Counted from the first letter of the stretch, positions 22,583 to 33,743 are shown. The stretch: DNA of 64,000 nucleotides from Podospora pseudoanserina (GCF_035222485.1 NC_085922.1:1813001-1877000); one strand, 5' to 3'. Translations and numbers: made by a program. Notes: generated by a model not told the origin, from the sequence alone.

Positions 22583-23754
22583 TTACTTCTTCTTCTCTTT
22601 GCCCTCCTTCTCTTTATCTCCCTCCCTGGCATCCCCGTTCGCCGCTGGGCCGCCCTCCTTCTTCTCCCCATCCTTCCCATTCGCCGCCTCCTCCTTTTTG
22701 GCCGCCTCCTTCTCCTCGGCCTGCTGCCTGTTCTGGTTCTTGTTTTCGATCAAGTCGTGGAAAGCGGTGATGGCGCGAATCAAACTGCTAAGGTAGATGG
22801 CCATGAGCTGGTCGTTGGTCTTGATGCTCATGGCGTGCTGGAGGTCACTGTCGGCCTTGCCGCCGGATTTGGGCGTCGATAGGTTGGGCAGCAGGTTGAA
22901 GATGTCTTGCAAGTTGCCGAGAATCGTGTGGTTGACGGGGAGCTCGCCGTCAAGGACCTTTTGCAGGTAGATTTGGATATCTCGCAGGTGGAAGTGGAGG
23001 CCTTGGAGGGACTGGAGCTGGTTCGTCACGCGGGTGGATAGTGTGCCGACGGCTACGTCACGAATGTCGCGGAGGAGGTGCTCGACACCGATTTCTTCGG
23101 CCTCTTCAGCTTCGATGATGGACGGTATGTGGACAAAGGTCTTGGAAGCGGTGGTTCCGTCCTGGGAGGGGAAGTCAAGAGGTTAGCTGCTGGGGAGCAA
23201 TGCGACAGAAAAGAGGCAACACATACATCCTTGATCTCCTCCGTAGCAAAGTACGCGTCTGTGGGCACGCCCGACTCCTTTGGCTGGACATCAATGATGA
23301 CCAGCAATGGGTTGGGGGTGTAGCGCTTGAAGAGCTCATTGATTTCGAGATCCGAGGCCCGCAGTTTGGGGCCGGAATGGTACCACCCTATGAGCTTCTC
23401 TCTCGCATTGACCTTCTTGAACATGTCGTTCATGTTCTCGATATAGTTATGGTCGATGAACCAGACTGTGGGGTCCTTCTCGTCTTCCTCAAAGGGAACT
23501 GTGATGATGATGGGCTCAGGTCAGCATGGGATTAGCAGCTGGACGGGTTGGCGATGAATCCCACCTGCGAAGCTGTTTGACACCCGCACATTCTTGCCAT
23601 CGTTTTGCCCCAGCAGAACACCGACTACCCGCTTGCTCTTGGACGTGTTGGCATCGGTACGGTTGTAGTGGTCGACAACGGAGAGGAGGACGAGGGGCGC
23701 AACCGAGACGCTGCGCGACACCAGCGAGAGCGTCTCTTGGGTTGTGGTGGGCAT
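22583..23754 (-). CDS. RPN8: 26S proteasome lid subunit Rpn8 (MPN, non-catalytic)
   Basis: Exons are 23754-23565, 23498-23227 and 23161-22583, 346 residues. The MPN domain starts at [20 protein letters not shown]. The family motif is GWYHSGPKL: the second His of the JAMM zinc site (HSHP in Rpn11) is replaced, as expected for the inactive partner that dimerises with Rpn11 in the lid. The C-terminal helices (THQ-type bundle [18 protein letters not shown]) are followed by a highly charged Lys/Glu tail. Both introns have good signals, and the joins restore conserved sequence ([18 protein letters not shown] and [14 protein letters not shown]). It is divergent from the proteinase inhibitor gene, with 634 bp between starts. 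An upstream in-frame Met exists at 23775 but is not typical of the family. Confidence 0.96.
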
Positions 23755-24388
23755 GTTGCAGTGGGCGAGCAGCACTTGTCGTCGGGGGTGAGGGCGGCGG
23801 GCGGCAGGGAGATGTCAAAGTAATGCAATCGGGGCCGTGGGGTATCGCTGGTGCTAAAACAGTTGTTGGGTCAAGATGGGACTATTGCAAGTAAATTTGG
23901 TTGTTTAGGTCTCTGTTGTCGTCGTCACTGGCTTCGCTGCCTCGCCAGATTCAAGGTGAGTACCCAATCGGGCTAGCTTCAGGTGCGGGTGGGCTGCTCT
24001 TGGTGTCTGGGAAGCGCAAGGCTGCGGTCGAGGCACGGGGCAAGGGCGGGCTGAGGACCTCACCGCCTGCTTTGTTGGGCAGCTTATATCATCGTAACAC
24101 CAGTCTGGATGGGGTTAGCGTCTTCTTTTGAGCATCCTCTTTGGTGCTGGTTCGGCCGGCACTGCATGACAGGTGCGTCAGCCATGGCTTGGCAGGGCCC
24201 GGGGTTGATCATCGGCCCATATCAAGAGACAGGCCCCTCCATTCTTTCAAGTCTGGGGAACCATCTCCCCTCCAACATATTGTCAACGTCAACGTAAACG
24301 TCATTTATTGTATCGCCAGCAAATATTTACCTGGGAATATCCAGTTCTACTCTCTTGCCCCGAGAACTACCCAACCAACACCGATACC
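23755..24388. other. Divergent promoter region, RPN8 and I9 inhibitor
   Basis: 634 bp with no gene. No named motif can be supported by eye. Confidence 0.45.
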
Positions 24389-24752
24389 ATGAGAGTCTTC
24401 TCTTTCCTTATCGCGGCCCTGACCTTTTTCTCTGGCGTCATTGCCGTGGACATCCAAAAGTCGGTCCTGATCAGCTACCCCCCCGAGACCCCCGATTCGG
24501 TTGTCGACAATGCCAAGAAGGCCATCAAGGATGCCGGAGGAGTCATTACCCATGAGTACACTTTGATCAAGTAAGTTGCGGTCAGCGTGCAACCACATGT
24601 GCAAAGATTCTAACACTGTATTCAGGGGCTTCGCGGCCAAGGTTGGAGAGAAAGTATTGGAGACTGTTACCGCGTGGGGTGAGGAGTACAAGGTCTCGGT
24701 CGAGGAAGACGAGGAGGTGCACACCATGGGCGGCAGCCACATTGGAATCTGA
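24389..24752 (+). CDS. Secreted peptidase inhibitor I9 family protein (Pbi2-like)
   Basis: Exons are 24389-24570 and 24626-24752, 102 residues. A signal peptide is plain (MRVFSFLIAALTFFSGVIA, cleavage before VDIQKS). The rest is one inhibitor-I9 (subtilisin propeptide-like) domain: SVLISYPPETPDSVVDNAKK, then GGVITHEYTLIKGFAAKV and a C-terminal EEDEEVHTMG. Family members, such as yeast Pbi2 and the mushroom inhibitor POIA1, block subtilisin-type serine proteases by placing the C-terminus in the active site. Yeast Pbi2 has no signal peptide, so this form should act in the vacuole/secretory route or outside the cell. The intron (GTAAGT, branch TCTAACAC, TTCAG) is textbook and joins in phase. It is not linked to a protease gene here. 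Confidence 0.85.
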
Positions 24753-25951
24753 CGAAGGCAAAAAAGGACAAAAAGAATCAAGTAACGATGGGTCATGAGG
24801 GGCGCCCTGAATGAGGGCTCCTTGTGCGACGATGGACTACACTGATTGGCGTTATCTGGATGGTTGGGTGGTTGAATAGACCTGCTGGGTCCTGTACACA
24901 AGGGTAGTGTTATTGGTTATTCGCGAATTAGTTCTGAATACGTTATGCGTGTGGTGTGGTGTGGTGTTGAAGACGCAGCTGTGTGGCATGGTAAGATGCT
25001 TCTACTGACTTATAACCCAACTTGGAACATCGGTACCCAAGGTTGGGGCATGAACATCCACAGCCTCGGCTTACTCTTCCAGCAGCTTTGCTCACTTAGA
25101 GGAGCTCCTAGCACTCTTGACGAAGGTCTCCATGACTACGAGTCCTGTTGGCATGGAAACAAACTACCTAGTAAAACAGATTGCCAACGCTCAGTTGGGA
25201 TCACCTGCGTCGGTGCCATACCTACCATTCCCGGCGTTGAAGTTCCTAGTCAACGTTAGATCCACCAACAGCCTCGTGGTTCGGATGTGGGTAACAACCA
25301 CTACCAACACCTCATGGCAAACAGAAAGCTCCTATTTCCGGGTTAGATTAATGATAAAGTCAACCAGAAACACAGGAATCGGTACCTATTCATGCATTAT
25401 TATGGTTACGTGGGAGGTCCATGAGCACTGCGGCCCGGGCCAATCTGTGGGGAAGTTTTGGCGCTAATCAGGCCTGGAGCTTCTGTAAGGATGTGGCCAG
25501 AGCGCATCGTCTCCGACTGAACAATGGCTTCCTCGCTCCGCATCTGAACCTCGACTCCGACCCGTGCGACCATGAAACGACAAGAGCCCCGATTCAGGCA
25601 ATAACACTTCAGCATTGTATTGTAAACCACGCCTTGTACCGTGTAAAAACCATGGGACTCGGGTCCTTTGCACTCCACGTCCAGCCTTTGCACTCTTGAC
25701 GTTCGCCATCACCACGGCCCACCCCCTTTAATATACCATCCCAACTTACCCTTCCTATCTCCAACATCCAGTACCTAGTCGGATACACTCATACCCTACC
25801 TAGACGGACTACAGATACCACCTACTACTGCAGGAACACAAACATCACTCCACCCCGAGGGAATACAGCCCATCTACCAACACCTGATACTGAGATTACA
25901 CCCACGACTAATCCACGCCGACCTGCCGGCAGCCCGCAGTCCTGTTCCACC
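24753..25951. other. Intergenic region before the Hook gene; nothing recognised
   Basis: About 1.2 kb. Frames here are short and lack domains. The last 250 bp before 25952 is CT/AC-rich leader-like sequence typical of fungal 5' UTRs. Confidence 0.45.
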
Positions 25952-28531
25952 ATGGCACAACACAGCCCTCACACCCAAACCGCCCTCTTGAAATGGGTTA
26001 ATACCTTCGACACACGCCGCAAGGCCGGCTCCTTGCAGGACCTGCGAGATGGCATAATACTGGGCCAGATCCTCGAAAAGATGCTGGCCCCTGAATTCCA
26101 AAGCTCGAGCCTCATCCAGGCCCCCAGATCAGAATCCGACAAGAAACAGAACCTCGAGACCGTCTACCGCGGTCTGGCGAGGTTCCTCCGCACCGACAAC
26201 CCCCTCCTTGCCCCCTCGCCCTCCGAGTTCCGAGCCATCGCCGAGAACCCAGACGACAACGCTCTCTGCGAGTTCCTCTCGGCCTTCCTCACAGCAGCCT
26301 GCCTGGGGTCTCTGTCGAGGACATACGTCCCCAAGGTTTTGACCCTTGACAAGGCAAGCCAGGGGGAGATTGCCAAGATCATCAGCCAAAAAAGTCAGCT
26401 CAAGGAGGAAAGGGAAAGCAAACGAGGGGAGGGTGACTCTGGGGAAGAGGAGGACCTCGACATTCAGGATGCCCGGGACCCCGAGCTCATGCAGGAGGAA
26501 CTGGACCAGATGCGCGATAAGGTGGAAATCCTCAAAAAGCAAAATGCTGATTTGCAAACCCGTCTCGACAAGCTGCTCGACACAAGAGAAGCCGTTTTGC
26601 ATGACCTGAGGGTATCACAGGATGAGCTCCAGACACTGAAGCGGACCAGGGGGCAAGATGCCTCGGTGGCGATCCGGGACATGCGCAACGAGGTTCGCGA
26701 GAAGATGGACGAGATCGACCGATTGGAGGTTTTGCTCGACAAGGAAACAGCTCGGGCGGCCAGGCTAGAAAAGGAAAACGAGACTCTACGGGCCAAGGCC
26801 GAGAGAATTGTGGAACTTCAGGACAAGGTCACGCTGCTGGAGCATGAAACGAAACAGCAGCAGCAAATGATCAAGGGACTCGAAAACTACAAGAAAAAGG
26901 CCCAGGACCTGACGGCTATCCAACAGCGCAACCGGATCCTCGACGAGCAGGTTCAGCAGTACGAGGCGGAAATGAAACTGTTTGAGGAGGTCAAGGAGCA
27001 AAACCGGAGATTGCAAAAGGAAGTCGACGAGAAAGTCCGGGTGCTGTCTAGCAACGAGCAGGAAATCATCTACACCCTCCAATCCAAGAATGTCCTCCAA
27101 GACACCAACGAGGAACTCAAGAGAAAGGTTGAGTATCTGGAATCCAAGCGCCAGCTTGACGAGGCCACCATTAGGGAGCTCCAGGAACAACTGCAACTGG
27201 GAGATATCATGCAGCCAAGTGGCTCCGAGAGTCCAGGGGCCGGCGCGACAAAATTCAGTCTTGAACATGAGCTGGAGGGCACATCGGATCCAACGGTGGC
27301 TCTGCGGCTGGAGGTTCAAAAGCTCAAGGCCGAGAACAACCTTTTACGAAATAACATGGCTGTGGCTTCTGAAAATGAAAGACTGCGGAACGAGCTCGAT
27401 CTTGCTGGTCAGAGAGTGGATCACTATCGCGAAACGGCCACGGATGAGATGGAGAAGCACGCCGTGGCCCAGGAACAGATAGAGGCACTTATTGCCAACG
27501 CCATTATTCATGAGGAGTTAGTAGCGGAACCCGAGGTTTTTAATAGACATGTACTGATGTTTGGCTATCTAGGGATGCGGCATTTGTCAATATGCGTCAA
27601 CAGCTGCTCGAAACCACCAAGGAATGCGAGGCCGCTAGGAAACGCATTGTGGAGCTCGAGCAGTTGACCAATGACAGAGAGCGGGAGATTATACAGGTCA
27701 AGGCAGAATGTATGTTGGAGGAATTCTGGACTATTTTTTACAAGATGCTAACTTGGCTGACGATGCAGTGGAAGCTGTCGGACAAGAGCAGTCCGAGGCG
27801 CTCGAGGTGCTCAAGTCATCTGACGAGCTCATCTCGGCGTCTCTGCGCACCGAGCTAGAAGCCACCCGCAAGCAGCTGAAGCACAAGGTGTTTGAGCTCG
27901 AGCAGATGAAGGACCAGCTGATGGGTGTGCTGGTGTCCAAGGACAAGACGCAAAAGCGGCTGGACGATGCGCTGGCAGCAGCGGCGCCCAATGGGCAGCA
28001 GCAGGCGGACGAGGCAACGCCTGCCAAGAGCAAGAAGGAGGACGCCGAGAAGATCGAGAAACTCAAGACTGCGCTGAAGCAGAAGCTGGAGGTAAGTACC
28101 GATTCTTCCTCTCGTCTTGCATCCCCCCACGTGAGCTTCACGTTGGGTCGCGAGCGTCTCGAGGATGTGTTTGTCTCGTCCACATCATCAAAGCAGCCTC
28201 GTCCTCTCGGGCAAACGCCTCCTGAACTGTCGGATGCTCAGGGGTCAAGCGATTTGAGCCAGGCGACGGACGACAACTCCTCTCCTCTTGACAGTCCTGC
28301 TTCTTCCTCTTCGACCCTGTCCTCGGTGGATGATTACCTCGAGGTCAGGGATGATGAGGACTTGTCGTCATCAGCGGCAGCGGGCAGGACGACGCGGGGG
28401 AGGCCACGGCTCAACAGCGCAAGCTCGCCTGGCGGTCTTGCACCTCCCATCAAAACCTTTTGGTACAAGGACAATAAAGGATGGCTTCCCGGTTTACGGA
28501 ACATGTTCAACGGCTAGCACACATCTTTGCG

Positions 28532-28563
<32 letters not shown>

Positions 28564-29188
28564 CACACACACACACACAATAACTTTTAAACTGAGCTTT
28601 TTGTCTTTTTGCCCGTCACATCACTCCTTACATCATCATATCCTCACATCACACATTGATCTCTGCGAGTACAACATTTTTTGCTCCTTCTTTTTGGGTT
28701 GAGAATCTTGATTCACTGATTCGTGATGTTTTTTTTTTTGAAAATATAGCAACTCGAAAAGTCGGAACAAGACAAGTATGAGCTACAGAGGAAGCTGAAG
28801 GTGATGGAGAATGGGGGGGCGTATGCTGCTCAAAAGGTATGTTTTGTCTTCCTATCACAATTTTTTATCATCCCAACCTGCAAACTTTTATTCGTCAACA
28901 TGTATATGCTAACCCCACCTTTGTGTGTGAAGGCGGCCAACGACCAAATCATAAAGACGTTGCAAAAGGAAAACGCCATGATCACGACGGCGTGGTATGA
29001 TTTGAGCTCGAGGCTGCAGAGCAACCATGTGGTGCTGGCCAGGAGGCAGGACGCGCCGAAGAGCTGGATTAATAAGCAGAGGCAGATGGTTAATGGTGAG
29101 TTCTTTTTGGGGGGGGAGCGAGAGGGGTGAGGATGTTGAATGCTGACTGGTGATTTATTGGTGGGGGTTAGCTACGCCGAGGAGATAG
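25952..29188 (+). CDS. hookA: Hook-type dynein adaptor (HookA), two possible C-termini
   Basis: Main model exons: 25952-27516, 27573-27709, 27769-28091, 28750-28836, 28933-29095 and 29172-29188, 763 residues. Residues 1 to about 150 form the Hook/calponin-like domain (TALLKWVNTF, LRDGIILGQILEKM, NPDDNALCEFLSAFL). From about 150 a long coiled coil runs almost to the end (VELQDKVTLLEHETKQQQQM is typical). The short conserved tail contains TAWYDLSSRLQSNHVVLARR. Fungal Hook links dynein-dynactin to early endosomes through its N-terminal and C-terminal parts. Introns are in phase, with donors GTTAGT, GTATGT, GTAAGT, GTATGT and GTGAGT. If the 28092 GTAAGT donor is not used, the frame stays open for 141 more codons to a stop ending at 28517. 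That gives an 816-residue form with a Ser/Asp-rich tail ending GWLPGLRNMFNG. Confidence 0.9.
28534..28579. repeat. (CA)n microsatellite inside the long Hook intron
   Basis: About 23 CA units with one CG interruption. It begins about 17 bp after the stop of the read-through Hook form, inside the 658-nt intron 28092-28749. Confidence 0.9.
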
Positions 29189-29814
29189 GGAAAGACGACG
29201 GCGGTGGCGGCGGGGAGTGGGTAGTTGGATGATAACGGGGTCGGGAGGGGGTTTGGGGAGGTAAAGGGGTTTGGACACTGGATTGTCTGGACAAGTCAGG
29301 GGTACATGGGGGGCAAAAAGAGGGAGGTATATTTAGAGTAGGATTTGCGATTTTTTTTCTTTCTTTTTCGATTACACAACCCTTTTTAACTTGATGGTTG
29401 TTACTTAGTTTATTGGAATAACCCCCTTTTTTTTTTTTTTTTTCTTTGTTACTTGATCTCTTGTTTGCAGGGGTGGGAAGGGGGGATTTTGTTGTTAGAG
29501 AGGTATAGATGAGATGGAAGGGTAGACAGAGCTAAGGGGTTAATGAACCGTTTGAAGATGATGTGGTATTTGGGTACTGGTATACCCCTGAATAGACCGC
29601 CCTTTTTTTTATGAAAAAAAAAAAAAAAAAAAAAGACAGCCAATGTTTCCAACTTTTTACTGTGTGGAAACAGTTGAATTTGTTTTTATGTGGGACAGGT
29701 ATATTCCATTCCCCAGGTCCCTATCACCCGGTATTCTCATCCCTGTACCGGATTGATTGAAACTGGTCATTGAGGAACAACAATGTTGAAGGATGGTTGT
29801 TACCATTAGGAATG
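29189..29814. other. 3' flank of the Hook gene
   Basis: About 630 bp with G-rich tracts, a poly-T run near 29427-29442 and a poly-A run near 29619-29634. No gene is visible. Confidence 0.5.
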
Positions 29815-30660
29815 TCATCTCTTCAGCGAAGGAGCGGCCAGGGCTATGGGGTTTGTTGTGGTTGGTTTTGGGTGAGTGGGCAAGGGGATCGAGCCGGCTG
29901 GGAGGAGGGTTGTTGTATTGTGGTGGGAGGAGGAAGCAGGTGGTTGTTTTACCGTGGTTGGAGGGAGGGGGTTGTCTCTGTCGTGGTTGGTTCTGTTGTC
30001 GTGGCTGTTTATATCCTCAGGGTTGATGGTGAAGGGGAGCTTGTTTTTGTGGCTGTTGCTGCTTTGGTCATTTTTTTTTTTTGGTGATTGTCGGTTTTGT
30101 GATCGTTTTTGGTTCTGGTTCTGATTGTTGTGGTTGTTGTTGTTGTTGTTGTTGTCCTGGTCGTTGTTGTCGTCATGATCCTTCTCCTCGACGGCATGAT
30201 CCTCCTCCTGACTGTTACCGTTTTTTGAACCATCAAGGGTTTCAAACAACAGTGATATCGTCACAGGTGCTTCCTCTTCTGCTGCCCTGCGCCTTTCCTC
30301 TTGCTCTCTCTCTCGCTCAGTTCCGCCGCATCATATCGTACCAGAGAGCGCTCGAGGAATTCCTGCTCTGCTCTTGAGAATGCGCGGTCTAGAGCTTCCA
30401 CCCGGGCGCTTAATAGCCAGGCCTACGGCTCGTCTGGTCGGTCCTGCTGTGCTTCAGGAAATAGAGATAACAATTCCGTGGTCCCCGCTCCTCTCTTGGG
30501 GGCGAGGGGCGCGGTTTGGAGGTTTCGCTACTGCCACGAGGGAGGTAGTGGATGGCCAAGTCTGACCGGCAGAGAGGGCAATTTGTTCGCCGGCCACTCC
30601 GGCCAAGTTCTCCCTTGAGGCAGAACTCGGATCAGGTTCGGATGCATGCACCTGTTGACG
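29815..30660 (-). pseudogene. Decayed RING-type gene with coiled-coil and Asn-rich tail
   Basis: A RING second half is readable as C-L-K-G-E-L ... CPLCRSDLA around 30569-30580 (minus strand). It is followed downstream by a coiled-coil-like piece (WLLSARVEALDRAF, EFLERSLVRYDAAELSE) and then a Glu/Asp/Asn-rich tail running to 29815. These pieces lie in different frames, with TGA and TAG codons between them. The first half of the RING cannot be found as CxxC...CxH; the closest upstream sequence, PHGHATIHRR (near 30800-30830), is only suggestive. Spacing and strand match the three RING loci upstream in transcription (31.5, 32.4 and 33.4 kb), so this is best read as the most decayed copy of that array. 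A spliced functional form cannot be excluded. Confidence 0.4.
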
Positions 30661-31464
30661 AGGTGTTAGTGACGTTTGAGGCGGAGGGTGGAGGGGGGTT
30701 GGGGGCTAACCGTGGAAGATTTACATGCAACATTTGGTCTTTGCTGTGTCGATGAGAGGGAGGGAGGGGTATTTGTGCTCGAGTGTTTGATGGAACAGGC
30801 GACGGTGGATGGTTGCGTGTCCGTGGGGAACGTGAAGAGGCTGGGCTAGGTGCATAAGCTTCAAGTGCTCGCCAACATACGAGGTGAGCCACCGTTCGAC
30901 TACTGAGCAACCGTTAGGACTTGTCAGATAAGCAGTGTACACGGCAAGGTACCTATCTTGGACTGTGTGAGGGTTAAGTTTTACAGATAAATGAGCTGGA
31001 CCTATTCAGAAGTTTGAAGGCAAAGTAGATACAGCCTCAGAGAGGCCGGCTTCAACAACCCTTACTGCCCATTTCGCACCAAAGCAGGCACAGCATTTCA
31101 CAATGCCACCATCTGATCAAATTGCAATTGGCACCAAACGGCATGTTACCACCCCTAATCACAAACAAGCACACAATCAAAGTATCTCTCTCGTCTCAAC
31201 AAGCAAGAACACAGAAGTCTCCATCCCCTACCAACCACCTTCAGTACAAATCAGCCCTCAGCCCCATCCACCTCCACTTCCTCTCCTCCTTCTCAATGAC
31301 AACAAGATAGATATAAATCCCCAGCATGGTCTACCCATTTAGCCATACGCCCTCATAGATACCCATTGCTCGTGCCATTCAGACATCATCTTGTGACACA
31401 CATCTCCCACTCCCCCAAATCTTCTCCCTGGCGCCGGGTCATAGGGACAATCATGTCTTCAAAG

Positions 31465-31929
31465 CTAGGTAGTGGTTCTCCTCTCGTCTCGACGCAAGAT
31501 CTCCAGGAAGCTGATTCTGGTGTTGTTGGTTGCACGCGGGAGCTGGCCACGGCATATAGGGCAGGATAGGAGGGTATAGGGTCGTGAGATTGTTCTTGTC
31601 CAGGTTGTGAGGCAGGTTACTGGTGTAGGGAAGGGGGTTAGTATCTATTGGCAGAAGGGGGTGTTAGGAGGTTAGGTTGGGGGGGGTCACGGCGGAGTGT
31701 TGTCTTGCAGCAGGACAGCTTCTCTATCACCTGCTCGGGCTTCATCTCCTCGAGGCAGATTGGGCATTCATCTTTTGTTGACGGGGGAGGGGGGCATGTT
31801 TCCTTCGGCTTCAACGTCTTCAGGGTCTGGAGCGGTGGTTGCTGATCCGGACTTTGGTCGATAGACGAGCTCTTGTGTAGTGGAGGTGTTGTCTGTGGAT
31901 TTTAAATGATGGTGCCATCGGAGACCCAT
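31465..31929 (-). pseudogene. Degenerate RING-type gene lacking two zinc ligands
   Basis: The start MGLRWHHHLKS at 31929 runs into the RING only across an apparent one-base shift in an A-run near 31771-31776 (plus-strand TTTT), where frame 1 ends PVNKR and frame 2 reads KDECPICLEEM. The RING has CPIC and a final CPICRG (31552-31563), but the core reads LSCCKTTLR|LTCLTTW. Aligned with CGHWFH|xxC of its neighbours, both His ligands are replaced by Thr and Arg. The probable intron (31690-31620, GTGACC...CACCAG) is in phase 1 at the same place as in the other family members. Exon 2 is 31619-31465 and ends LEILRRDERRTTT. It could be a fossil or a RING-like fold that no longer binds the second zinc. 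I treat it as a likely pseudogene. Confidence 0.5.
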
Positions 31930-32303
31930 GATGAACTATGGGTAGGTGTAGTGATTCCTTTTGTTTGTTGGTGAAAGAATCTTTTTGCTGGAAAAGAGCA
32001 GAGTTCCCGGATCTAAATCGGTCGGATAAGAAAGGGTTCGGATGGGGCTGGAGTTTACTTTCTCTGGTAAACTTCAGGCCACCATATGCTTGGGGATGCT
32101 GGGGGCTGCCGGAGGAGGGTGTGTGGCACGCTTATTTTCTGCACACATGAACGATGTGGATGGGTACATCCATTCATGGGGCATGATCAATGTCAAAGAT
32201 TCCAGATATTCGACCTAAAACACCCCAGCAGCGAGCTATCTTTCCCAATCATCCACAAGCTCAACCCTTCCAGGGCAATGCTGTGAAGTCCCCAACTCCT
32301 AAC

Positions 32304-32955
32304 CTAGGTATGCAATCCCACCAACTCATCATGAACACTCTCCAGCCCCTGGCTCGGCAAAGTCTCCCATTGATCCCTTCCTTCAACCCAATACAACTCC
32401 ACCTTCCTCAGGTCCACTCTCCTCAAACATGTTGGACAGTTGTATTTCTTCTTTAGCCAGCTCACGAGGCAATCATCTGTAGGTATGCCACAGTTAGAGC
32501 TTAACGAGGGCAGTGAGATGACAGCCACACATACAGTGAAATGGATGCCAGCACTCAGTCAGTATGACGATATTCTTCATTCCATCAAGACAGATGGCAC
32601 ACTCGTCTCCCCTCACCCTGCAGTTGTCTGTGTCCGACGGGGGATTGTATTGTTTGTGGGGGTGGATCTCGTCTAGGGTGAGCTCGACTTCTTGGGTAGA
32701 GTCGTCTTCTTGGGTAGAGTCGTCTTCTTGGGTAGAGTCGACTTCTTGGGTACAGTCGTCTCCCTGGGTAGAATCATCTTCTTTGTCGATTTGGTCGAAA
32801 ATGTCTTCTTCAGGGCCGTTCCAATCAGAAGGGATTTCCCCCAGAGAGAGACCCTCAAGAGAGACCTCCTCGGGCTCCTCCTCGCGAGGAAGCGCCTCTT
32901 CTTGAGGGAGTGCGTTGACGCTGTTCTGAACTGCTAATCCACTCATTCTTGACAT
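32304..32955 (-). CDS. RING-H2 protein with acidic repeat region
   Basis: Exons are 32955-32535 and 32476-32304, 197 residues. The N-terminal 110 residues are acidic and low-complexity, including five 18-bp repeats coding variants of STQEDD. The RING-H2 is complete: DECAICLDGM, TECWHPFHYDCLVSWLKKKYNCPTC. The ligand pattern is C-x2-C ... C-x-H-x2-H-x2-C ... C-x2-C. After the RING comes a short conserved-looking tail (RRVDLRKVELYWVEGRDQWE). The intron (GTATGT...CTACAG) is phase 1 directly after the second His. It is a probable E3 ubiquitin ligase of unknown target. No membrane segment or signal peptide is visible. It lies in a row of RING loci on the same strand and is the only intact-looking copy of the row. 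Confidence 0.8.
32686..32775. repeat. Five-unit 18-bp in-frame tandem repeat in a RING gene
   Basis: Five consecutive 18-bp units (GTCTTCTTGGGTAGAGTC type on the plus strand), the middle two identical and the outer ones with 1-4 differences. Read on the minus strand they encode repeats of six residues, STQEDD and variants. The high identity suggests recent expansion. Confidence 0.92.
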
Positions 32956-33237
32956 GATCCAAGAGAGAATTACAGATGTTGGCTCAGCTCAAAAGCCGGA
33001 CTCGATGGCTCCGGGCCAAAACAGAGCAATGTCCGGTGGTCACCAGGCCATGGCGGAGGGTGAGTGGGTTGTGGCTGGAGTGTAATCGGACAAAACAAAC
33101 GGAAATGCGGTCCCCAACGTGTTGCCCGATCACTTGAACCTGGGGAGCGAGCTTCCGCCGGGCTTGATAAAAAAAAAACCGATTCTTGAGCGCACTAATC
33201 CCATACAAATACTCGCAAGTTCCTACCGCCCTCTAGC

Positions 33238-33743
33238 TTAACATCTTTTACCCCCATCCCACCCCCATCCGGCGCGCCATCTTCGGGGGGATCCGACCCG
33301 TTGTGATAAAAACGACGGCTGGTCATGGGGCTCCCAGTTGTCTTCCCGGTCCGCATGATACAACCTGTGCCTGAGGGGGTCCAAAGACTGGCGGCATAGC
33401 GGGCACTTGTGGGTAGATGTCTGAATTATCCAAGGGGCGAGACACCTACCTGTTACAAGGGCTAGGAGGAGGCTATGCCAGAGTATTCAGGGAGTGTGCA
33501 TACGATGAAAGAGGTAGTGCCGGCAACTCAGAACCATGACTAAGATTCTCGCGCTTTTGGCGTCGTCGTCAAACATGTCATCTAGACAAATGGTGCAGGA
33601 TTTTGTCCCTTGATTGATAGCTCAATCTGCTGCTTCTTTCCGGGGCCGGGTTCTGCAAGTTGAGATATGGTGTCAATAAAGCGACGGATTGCGTCTGGGG
33701 GAGGGCGAGTGCTCTGGAGAAGGCGATCCCAGTTGGTGGCCAT
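33238..33743 (-). CDS. RING-H2 protein, with an apparent frameshift before the RING
   Basis: From the ATG at 33743 (MATNWDRLLQSTRPPPDAIR) an open helical region runs to QQIELSIKG. The RING then continues in another frame: KSCTICLDDMFDDDAK, VLSCRHYLFH, RRCLAPW, HKCPLCRQSLD. The frames would join if one A were added to the A-run at about 33600-33604 (TTTT on the plus strand). The RING itself is complete and crosses an intron (33504-33450, GTATGC...AACAG) in phase 1 right after the second His. Exon 2 is 33449-33238. An alternative in-frame Met is at 33800. It is either a gene hit by a single sequencing or assembly error, or a recent pseudogene; the intact RING and introns favour the former or very recent loss. 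Confidence 0.55.
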
